NCBI GenBank assembly: GCA_900771165.1
Contig: CAAGMX010000534.1
Span: 1-5,252 of the forward strand
Length of the DNA stretch: 5,252 bases
Source: Victivallales bacterium
GTDB taxonomy: Bacteria > Verrucomicrobiota > Lentisphaeria > Oligosphaerales > Oligosphaeraceae
Reading direction: 5' to 3'
Position numbers and translations under genes: made by a program. Under the pieces are notes generated by a model that saw nothing but the letters and a program-made list of their open reading frames with translations, ran no database searches and was not told the DNA's origin. Shown in pieces: positions 1 through 5,252 of the stretch (positions within the stretch are counted from its first letter, which is position 1; every line of letters starts with the position of its first letter).

Positions 1-80
1 ACGAGAACTGGTTCTACCATGCAACAAGAAGAGAAGTCCCTTATTTGATGTCCTGAAAAATTTTCGAGATTTTTGGCCGG
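1..80. other. Non-coding or unassigned flank downstream of the methyltransferase
   Basis: No gene is supported here. The three minus-strand frames were read through to position 1 and none resembles the missing C-terminus of an EcoRI-type methyltransferase. One frame stays open to the edge without recognisable sequence. There is a short inverted repeat AGAAC-TG-GTTCT at 4-15 and an A/T-only one at 56-74, both too weak to name. This is foreign sequence joined to the broken gene, or the start of another element that continues off-window. Confidence 0.4.
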
Positions 81-860
81 CTAACGTATTGGCCTCCCTT
101 GCAAAAGGGGACCAATACACGGATATTCTTCCTCATTGCCGTAATACTCTTTCTTTAGTTCGAGATCCGCATTGCGCCGCGACAACGCCAGGTTGGTCAG
201 CCAAAGACACCCATTGGTGGCCACGATGGTCTGTCCCTTTTCATTGACCCTCACCTCCGTTCCATACCGCGGATAATCCTCCGGCACGATAAACCCGGAT
301 ATCCCCCGCCCAAGATTGACCCCAAGCCAAATCTTATCCGCCTGGATTAAGGAAAAAATCTCCTTGTAGGTGATCGCATTCACATTCCCGATAATCAGAA
401 ATTGCTTGTCATATCTTATCATCTGGGAGACAAACTCCCGAAATAAGGAAAATGGAGGATTGGTGACCACCACATCGCTTTGCTGAAGAAGGGAAAGGCA
501 CTCCCCGCTCCTGAAATCCCCATCTCCTTCCAAAGGAAGAAATTGCATCTCTTCCTCCCTCCCGTCATACACACAATGGCATGCCCCCCCGGCTTCTTTC
601 CCGCCCAATGGCTCCGAAGTTTTCTCTCTGTAACAGGAAGCGATCAGTCTGCGCAACCCCAAAGCGTGAAAATTCTCCTTGAAATATTTGACAAAATTAC
701 TGACTCTGGGATCATCGCAGTTGCAATACACTGTCTTATCGCGAAAACAGTCCGGATAGTATTGCAACTCCCGCTCAATATCACAAAGCTGGGTATAAAA
801 TTCATCCCGCTTTGACTTCTTCGCCTGGTGAAGCAACTGATGATTCGCCTTCCTTGACAT
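81..860 (-). CDS. EcoRI-family adenine-specific DNA methyltransferase, C-terminally truncated
   Basis: The protein is an N6-adenine DNA methyltransferase of the M.EcoRI family (EcoRI_methylase type), using S-adenosylmethionine. From memory of M.EcoRI, the match runs from the first residues onward: LLHQAKKSKRDEFYTQ (9-24), VYCNCDDPRVSNF (44-56), the catalytic NPPFSLF (134-140, bases 450-461 for NPPF), the LIIGNVNAITYKE region (155-167), IWLGVNLGRGISGFIVPE (177-194) and CLWLTNL (218-224). The start at 858-860 is chosen because M.EcoRI begins at the same point and an AAGAGAGA ribosome-binding-like sequence lies just upstream (866-873). The frame is open further upstream to 1016, but that part overlaps the coiled-coil gene and has no similarity. 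The protein is 259 residues; the family is about 320-330. Similarity stops after GNEEEYP (241-247), and the last 12 residues are unrelated and lie in a hairpin. No frame between there and position 1 restores the family C-terminus. It may be an inactive remnant or a shortened variant. A partner EcoRI-type nuclease is not in the window. Confidence 0.9.
   Translation of the reverse strand: MSRKANHQLLHQAKKSKRDEFYTQLCDIERELQYYPDCFRDKTVYCNCDDPRVSNFVKYFKENFHALGLRRLIASCYREKTSEPLGGKEAGGACHCVYDGREEEMQFLPLEGDGDFRSGECLSLLQQSDVVVTNPPFSLFREFVSQMIRYDKQFLIIGNVNAITYKEIFSLIQADKIWLGVNLGRGISGFIVPEDYPRYGTEVRVNEKGQTIVATNGCLWLTNLALSRRNADLELKKEYYGNEEEYPCIGPLLQGRPIR
85..121. repeat. Imperfect palindrome (hairpin) at the broken end of the methyltransferase gene
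   Basis: The arms CGTATTGG/CCAATACACG and CCCTT/AAGGG face each other around a GCAA loop (101-104), with a small internal mismatch (CCT against TC). The element begins four bases past the stop codon, at 85, and ends at 121, almost exactly where similarity to M.EcoRI ends (about 120). It encodes the last, unrelated residues of the methyltransferase. No T-run follows it in either direction, so it is not a typical intrinsic terminator. It could be the end of a small repeat or of an inserted or rearranged segment; which one cannot be told here. Confidence 0.55.
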
Positions 861-934
861 GGTTATCTCTCTTGCATCTGATTCCACAGATCCCTTGCCA
901 GAACCCGAAGGGAGGTTTCGGCCACTTTCAGAGG
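861..934 (-). other. Intergenic spacer between the coiled-coil gene and the methyltransferase
   Basis: The 74 bases contain the methyltransferase ribosome binding site at their downstream end and a weak CCCTT/AAGGG inverted repeat in the middle. I see neither a convincing -35/-10 pair nor a T-run terminator, so read-through from the upstream gene is the simpler reading. Confidence 0.4.
866..873 (-). promoter_or_regulatory. Ribosome binding site of the methyltransferase
   Basis: On the minus strand this reads AAGAGAGA, a purine-rich Shine-Dalgarno-like stretch five bases before the ATG at 858-860. It helps to choose this start over the longer upstream frame, which lies inside the preceding gene. 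It is not a perfect AGGAGG, so the call is moderate. Confidence 0.5.
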
Positions 935-2728
935 CTAATGCATTTTTTGTGTTGTGTAATTTTCGAGATGTTTTCCACAGTGCCCAACAACGATTATATC
1001 TTTCTCCTGCACCCAAGCGTAATAGACACGGAGACTCCTGGAATCACTGTCCTTGTTTCCTTTTTTGAAATGAGTCTCGATATCAATTTCTATTCCCTGG
1101 TAGATATCCTTGTATTGACGCATGAGAACACTATCCCTGCGTGTCATACTTCCTTCTCCTCTACCATATTCAAAACCTCCTCCAAGAAGATGAGTAAAAT
1201 CTTTCGCTGCGTTGACTGGATTCTTGTGTAGCAAATCAAAGAAAGTTGTGGCCATTCCAAAAAGAAGTTTCCACAATAATGCCGGTTCTGTAACGCATTC
1301 CTTAAGGGATTCTTCTCCCTTTTCCGTGAATGCGATACGATTTGGAAACATAGCTTTAATGACTTTCGCAATATCCTGACAGTTGTTCGGCAGATTTTGC
1401 AGATTTTGCAGAAGCAATTTAAAATTCTCATCAAGTGCACCAGCGTTTTTCTTCTTGAGTTGGTCTACCTGCTGCTCAGAAGTATAAAGTTTTATCTTTA
1501 GTTCTTCAATCTCTTTTTCCTGCTTTCCATAATCATTGAATAGAGCAGAATATTCACTAGAGAGCCTATCATATTTTTTGCCCTCCTCGTCGGCCAAGTC
1601 AAACAGTTTTTTCTTATCATCCTCTGTCGCATTCTTCATCTCAGCAATTCGTGCCCTCAACTTTTGCAGATCGTCTTCTTTTTCGCTGATTTTGGATTGC
1701 TGATTTTCACGGCTGCGCATAAGTGAACAAGTATCATAGTCAAGAATATGTTTATAGAAGTCTGAATTCTGTGCAAATGCCTTTCGCAAGATAGTTAGAA
1801 TTTCCTTTTTCCCATCCTTCACACCGTATTTTTCCTCAATATCTTGTGCAGAAATAATCCGGAAACGCAATTTATTATCTTCATTTTCATTTTTCGCCAT
1901 TGGAAAATAGACAATGGCATTTCCTCCCTTACATTCGTAACGTTTCCCCAAAAGATATTCTGCTTCTTCAGAGAATTCCAAGGATCTCGAAAAATACACG
2001 AATGCATTTCCCATAACGCTATTGTTGACTTCTTCAGGAGAAAGCAATAATTCTCCGATATCTGTCTCCCTTCCCTCCTGTTTTCTTGAACTGATATAAA
2101 TCAGCGGGAGGTCGCGGACGGGGTTGAAAACGAGCGAACGAAATTTTTTACCTTCCCCAATTTTCAATTCCCTGGGAGAGGCAGACATAGGAATGCCTGC
2201 CGAATGGCAGGAAAGTTTCCGCCGACTCAGAAGCAGTCTAATAGGACGCGGAACTGTGATATCTTCGGGTTCTTTTTCATAGTGTCCGATAAATCCTCCC
2301 CTGTCACGATAACTGGTCACAAGATCAAAGTGCCCCTCCGATATGGTACCACGGTAAACTATGCTCGTCAACCATTGACGTTGGGCAACATCACGTTCTG
2401 GCTTTGGGCTCTCTGTGATGAGGCATGCCCAATATATGGTATTCGTTCTCTCAATCTGAAATGCCTGGGAACGACAATAGACTATCGTCTGGTTTACATT
2501 CTCCTCCAGACTAGACAACGTGGATCCATTTTTGAAATTCGTCCATTCCTGATTCGAAGAAGAAATCAGTGCTTTCTCGTAGGGGTTGTAACGACTTCCT
2601 TCTTTATACTTATCTGTAAGCCATGTGCGGATGGAGCAAACGATTTCCCAAGGGATATCCACCTCATCCTGGTTGGCTTTGATCTCAAAACTTGCCTTGA
2701 AGAATGTTATCAAATTTAAATCTTTCAT
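935..2728 (-). CDS. Uncharacterised coiled-coil protein with possible RelE-like C-terminal domain
   Basis: I do not recognise this 597-residue protein as a named family. Residues 1-335 look globular, with alternating hydrophobic strands. Segments such as RDLPLIYIS (205-213), GNAFVYF (240-246) and GNAIVYFP (269-276) recall a domain seen in large hypothetical proteins of defence islands; this is from memory and weak. Residues about 340-430 are rich in E, K, Q and L with heptad-like spacing, which predicts a long coiled coil. Residues about 447-592 form a compact domain with a helical part (LLWKLLFGMATTFFDLL) followed by strands GIEIDIETH, RSLRVYYAW and DIIVVGHCGKHL, a pattern I loosely liken to RelE/ParE toxin folds. 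There is no signal peptide or membrane segment. The ATG at 2726-2728 is the first possible start, because an in-frame TGA lies four codons upstream (2738-2740). No strong ribosome binding site precedes it. It follows hsdR by 47 bases and precedes the methylase by 74, so it is probably co-transcribed. Its base composition is AT-richer than hsdR. The gene call is firm; the function is open. Confidence 0.88.
   Translation of the reverse strand: MKDLNLITFFKASFEIKANQDEVDIPWEIVCSIRTWLTDKYKEGSRYNPYEKALISSSNQEWTNFKNGSTLSSLEENVNQTIVYCRSQAFQIERTNTIYWACLITESPKPERDVAQRQWLTSIVYRGTISEGHFDLVTSYRDRGGFIGHYEKEPEDITVPRPIRLLLSRRKLSCHSAGIPMSASPRELKIGEGKKFRSLVFNPVRDLPLIYISSRKQEGRETDIGELLLSPEEVNNSVMGNAFVYFSRSLEFSEEAEYLLGKRYECKGGNAIVYFPMAKNENEDNKLRFRIISAQDIEEKYGVKDGKKEILTILRKAFAQNSDFYKHILDYDTCSLMRSRENQQSKISEKEDDLQKLRARIAEMKNATEDDKKKLFDLADEEGKKYDRLSSEYSALFNDYGKQEKEIEELKIKLYTSEQQVDQLKKKNAGALDENFKLLLQNLQNLPNNCQDIAKVIKAMFPNRIAFTEKGEESLKECVTEPALLWKLLFGMATTFFDLLHKNPVNAAKDFTHLLGGGFEYGRGEGSMTRRDSVLMRQYKDIYQGIEIDIETHFKKGNKDSDSRSLRVYYAWVQEKDIIVVGHCGKHLENYTTQKMH
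1391..1408. repeat. Two tandem copies of a 9-base unit inside the coiled-coil gene
   Basis: CAGATTTTG occurs twice in direct succession and is followed by another CAG. The unit keeps the frame and produces the repeated LQN in LLQNLQNLP, just after the coiled coil (residues about 439-447). It is probably a small slippage duplication in a helical linker and has no evident function of its own. Confidence 0.5.
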
Positions 2729-2776
2729 AAGTAATGCTCAGTACTGGGTATTGATATTCCTGTTTACCTTGGTTGT

Positions 2777-5252
2777 CTAGTCCTCATTCCTCTTGAAATT
2801 TTCCACTTGATCCAGGACCCGGGCGAAGACTTCGTCATTCCATTCCGGGGGATATCCATTGTGATAGAGAAGCACAAGCAGGTCGCTGGATAGCTGGTCC
2901 TTGAGGTTGTCGTTGTTGAGCCAATCGGCATAGACGGCTTTTTCCTCAATCAACGCCTTGATCTTCTTGGCCAGATCCTTGCATTTTTCGTCTGGATACG
3001 AGAAGTGATGGGTGTCCCGGAGATTGACGAGAATGTCGTAGAAGGCCTTTTCCTCGAAGGTGATGCCCAGTTCCTGAAAGGCGTTCTGGTCTTTCTGGAT
3101 TTCCTTCAGCAGTTCCGCCAGCTTGTTGATTTCCTCGTTCACCACGTCGGTCACGGCCTGGATGGTATCCGTCGCCACCGTATTGGCGAAGTCCAGCTTA
3201 TCCCGGGTGTTGTATTTCTCAACGGTATCCTCCAGCATCTTCTCAAAGGCCTCGGCCTTCAGCTTGTTGGTTTTCCTGTATTCCCGGATGACCTTGCGCA
3301 GCATCTTGACCAGCAGCTGGAACTTGGTGTTGGGCATCTTGATTTTCTCCAGCTCCACCAGGAAGTTGTCCCCGAAGATATCCTCCGCCTTTCCCTCCGC
3401 GAAGCCTAGGACGTTTTCCACCCCTGTGCAGGTCAGCGCCTCCTGGACCATCTTCTCCACGGCCTTGTTCATGGAGTCCATATCGTGGGGTTTCGCCGTG
3501 AGCTTGAGGAGGTAGGATTGTATGCCCATGAAGCCATTGGCCCAGGCGCTTTCCTCGTCGGAGAGTCTTCCGGCGGGGCTGCAGATATCGTAGGCGGAGT
3601 GGAGCCTTTTTCCATGGGCCTCGAACCTGGTCTTGAGGGACGGATGCTTCTTCTCCGGGTCTTCCACGCTGTTTTGCAGAATGAACTCGGCCGCCTTTTG
3701 GAGGAACTGCAATCTGGCCAGGGGTTCTGTCTCTTGGAGGAAAGGCGAGAAATCCAGCTTGGCGCACATTTCCCTGAGGAGGGTCAATTCGGTGACCAGC
3801 ACCTTGTATGCCTGTTCCACATCGTGCTCCTGGGAAAGCCCTCCCCCTCCGTATTCCTTCATGGCCGTCTTCAGGTTCTCCCGGATGCCGATGTAGTCCA
3901 CAATGACGCCCTCTTCCTTCGCCTTGTATCGGCGGTTGACCCGGCTGATGGTCTGAATCAAGGTGTGGCGATGGAGGGGCTTGTCATTGTAGAGGACGGT
4001 CAGCGACGGGCAGTCAAAGCCGGTAATCCACATGTCCACCACAATGGCGAGACGGAAGTTGCTTTTGTCATCCTTGTAGGCTTCGGCCAGGGCCTTTCTG
4101 TGTTCCTTGGTGCCCAGGAGGGTGCGCATGGGGAGGGGGTCCCGTTCGTCGGAGGTGGCCACCACGTTCACGAAGGGAATCTCCTGCAGCTTCTCAAAGT
4201 CATCGGCGGTGAGGCCGATGGGGTGGAGGGCCTTCCGGGGCTTGCACCAATCCGGGCGCAGCTCCTCGATCCTCTGATAGAGATGATAGGCGAAGAGCCG
4301 GTCGCTGGTGACCATCATCGCCTTTTGCACCCGGTCGGGGGAGTTGGCCATGCGCGTCTCGAAGTCCTGGATGATGTTCTGTATCATTCGCCTCTGGCGT
4401 TCCGGATCGCCCAGGATCACCTTCATTTTGGTCATGGCCTGCTTGCTGGCCTGGATGTCCTCTTCGCTGGCTCCCTCTTCCCCGCACAGGGCGTAGTATT
4501 GCTCGATTTGCTTTGCCTTCTCCTCGTCCAGCAGGACACGGGCGAGGCGGGGATCGTAGACAATGGGCAGGGTGATGCCATCCTTCTGGCTTTGGATCAT
4601 GGTGTATTCGTCCACGACGCCGCCAAAGACGGCGATGGCGTCTTCCACCGGCGTGCCGGTGAATCCGCAGTAGGTGGCTTTGGGCAGGGCACCCCGGAGG
4701 TATTTGGCGAAGCCGTAGGAGATGAAGGTGCCCAAGTCGGTGGTTTTCCGTTTGGCGCCCAGATTGTTCTGGGTGCGGTGCGCCTCGTCGCTCATGCAGA
4801 TGACATTGGAGCGGTCCGTGAGGCAGGCCATGCTCTCGGTGAACTTCTGGATGGTGGTGATGTAGACGCCGCCGCTTTTTCGGTTTCGCATTTCGCGGCC
4901 CAGGGCTTCGCGGCTTTCGAAGACCTTCACTGCCTCGTCGCAGAGGAAGGTCTTGGAGGTGCAGAAGAGCTTGGCGGACTGGTTCTCCAAATCCTCCCGG
5001 TCCACGATGATGAGGATGGTGGGGCTCTCTACGGTCTTCCGGCAGCGCAAGGCAAGCTGGCGCGTCAGGAAGAGCATGGTATAGGTTTTGCCGCAGCCAG
5101 TCGCGCCAAAATAGATGCCGCCTTTTCCTTTTCCGCCCCGGCTTTGCAGGTTGCCCAGGATGCTGTCGCGCATCTTGCGGGTGGCGAAGAACTGCGGATA
5201 ACGGCACACAACCGCTATCTCCTTTTCCTCGCCCTGTGCCTTGTCGGGAAAG
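2777..5252 (-). CDS. hsdR: Type I restriction endonuclease subunit R (HsdR), 5'-partial
   Basis: This is the ATP-driven DNA translocase and cleavage subunit of a type I restriction-modification complex, which normally works with HsdM and HsdS in the cytoplasm. The frame is open to the right edge: 824 residues are present, and the N-terminal PD-(D/E)XK nuclease region (roughly 200 residues) is off-window. Numbering from the first complete codon at 5251, Walker A GATGCGKT lies at about 49-56 (bases 5084-5107), DEAH at 155-158 (4778-4789), FTGTP at 197-201, DMWITGFDCP at 406-415 and QTISRVNR at 433-440. These are the superfamily 2 helicase motifs in the HsdR order. The helical C-terminal part, ending with a segment around DWLNNDNL and GYPPEW, fits the DUF3387-type HsdR C-terminus. 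A GTG at 5207-5209 could be taken as a start, but the codons upstream of it stay open and read like the same protein, so I treat the gene as partial. It ends in TAG, 47 bases before the next gene. Its DNA is clearly GC-richer than that gene. No internal stop or frameshift is seen. Confidence 0.95.
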   Translation of the reverse strand, partial: FPDKAQGEEKEIAVVCRYPQFFATRKMRDSILGNLQSRGGKGKGGIYFGATGCGKTYTMLFLTRQLALRCRKTVESPTILIIVDREDLENQSAKLFCTSKTFLCDEAVKVFESREALGREMRNRKSGGVYITTIQKFTESMACLTDRSNVICMSDEAHRTQNNLGAKRKTTDLGTFISYGFAKYLRGALPKATYCGFTGTPVEDAIAVFGGVVDEYTMIQSQKDGITLPIVYDPRLARVLLDEEKAKQIEQYYALCGEEGASEEDIQASKQAMTKMKVILGDPERQRRMIQNIIQDFETRMANSPDRVQKAMMVTSDRLFAYHLYQRIEELRPDWCKPRKALHPIGLTADDFEKLQEIPFVNVVATSDERDPLPMRTLLGTKEHRKALAEAYKDDKSNFRLAIVVDMWITGFDCPSLTVLYNDKPLHRHTLIQTISRVNRRYKAKEEGVIVDYIGIRENLKTAMKEYGGGGLSQEHDVEQAYKVLVTELTLLREMCAKLDFSPFLQETEPLARLQFLQKAAEFILQNSVEDPEKKHPSLKTRFEAHGKRLHSAYDICSPAGRLSDEESAWANGFMGIQSYLLKLTAKPHDMDSMNKAVEKMVQEALTCTGVENVLGFAEGKAEDIFGDNFLVELEKIKMPNTKFQLLVKMLRKVIREYRKTNKLKAEAFEKMLEDTVEKYNTRDKLDFANTVATDTIQAVTDVVNEEINKLAELLKEIQKDQNAFQELGITFEEKAFYDILVNLRDTHHFSYPDEKCKDLAKKIKALIEEKAVYADWLNNDNLKDQLSSDLLVLLYHNGYPPEWNDEVFARVLDQVENFKRNED

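Noticed and set aside
4..15. Small palindrome AGAAC-TG-GTTCT near the left edge as an operator or transposon end
   Set aside because: Five-base arms occur often by chance and nothing next to it supports a regulator or transposase.
56..74. Inverted repeat AAAAAT/ATTTTT as an intrinsic terminator after the methyltransferase
   Set aside because: The stem is only six A/T pairs without a G/C core, too weak for a convincing intrinsic terminator.
861..1016. Upstream extension of the methyltransferase frame by 52 codons to an ATG at 1016
   Set aside because: It overlaps the end of the coiled-coil gene in another frame and shows no family similarity. M.EcoRI begins at the residue encoded at 860, which also has a ribosome binding site.
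2204..2719. Plus-strand open frame of 171 codons opposite the coiled-coil gene
   Set aside because: It lies wholly antisense to the N-terminal half of a well supported gene and shows no family pattern.
3005..3515. Plus-strand open frames opposite hsdR
   Set aside because: Antisense shadows of a GC-biased coding gene, with no recognisable domains or ribosome binding sites.
4200..5207. Long open frame (335 codons) on the minus strand inside hsdR
   Set aside because: It is rich in P, R, H and G with no domain pattern, as expected from a GC-rich gene read in a shifted frame. The hsdR frame carries the real motifs.
5207..5209. GTG as the start codon of the restriction subunit
   Set aside because: The frame stays open for 14 more codons to the edge and the sequence is continuous with the domain. 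HsdR needs an N-terminal nuclease domain upstream.
1..5252. tRNA or rRNA genes, CRISPR array, transposase
   Set aside because: No cloverleaf-like segment, regularly spaced repeat or transposase motif was seen on either strand.

Overview
The window is a bacterial accessory (defence-type) region with three genes, all read on the minus strand, so transcription runs from the right edge towards position 1. The host cannot be named from this sequence. Codon choice and composition fit a bacterium of medium to high GC content that carries imported genes.

Region 2777-5252 is the 3' portion of a type I restriction endonuclease subunit (HsdR). All helicase motor motifs and the C-terminal domain are present. 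The N-terminal nuclease domain and the start codon lie beyond the right edge. Region 935-2728 is a 597-residue protein of unrecognised function. It has a globular N-terminal half, a long charged coiled coil, and a compact C-terminal domain whose pattern faintly recalls RelE-like toxins. Region 81-860 is a methyltransferase very close to the EcoRI adenine methylase. It stops early, so the last 70-80 residues usual in that family are absent, and its reading frame runs into an imperfect hairpin exactly where the similarity ends. Positions 1-80 hold no gene I can support.

The spacing (47 bases between genes 1 and 2, 74 between genes 2 and 3) and the shared strand suggest co-transcription. The set looks like the downstream end of a type I restriction locus carrying extra defence cargo: a motor/nuclease subunit, a large coiled-coil protein that might be a guard or toxin-like effector, and a type II-like methylase that appears damaged. 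Any HsdM or HsdS partners would have to lie outside the window. Composition changes visibly between the GC-rich hsdR gene and the AT-richer coiled-coil gene, which suggests the locus was assembled from parts of different origin.

The most unusual item is the coiled-coil protein placed directly behind hsdR. The second is the methylase truncated at a palindrome.
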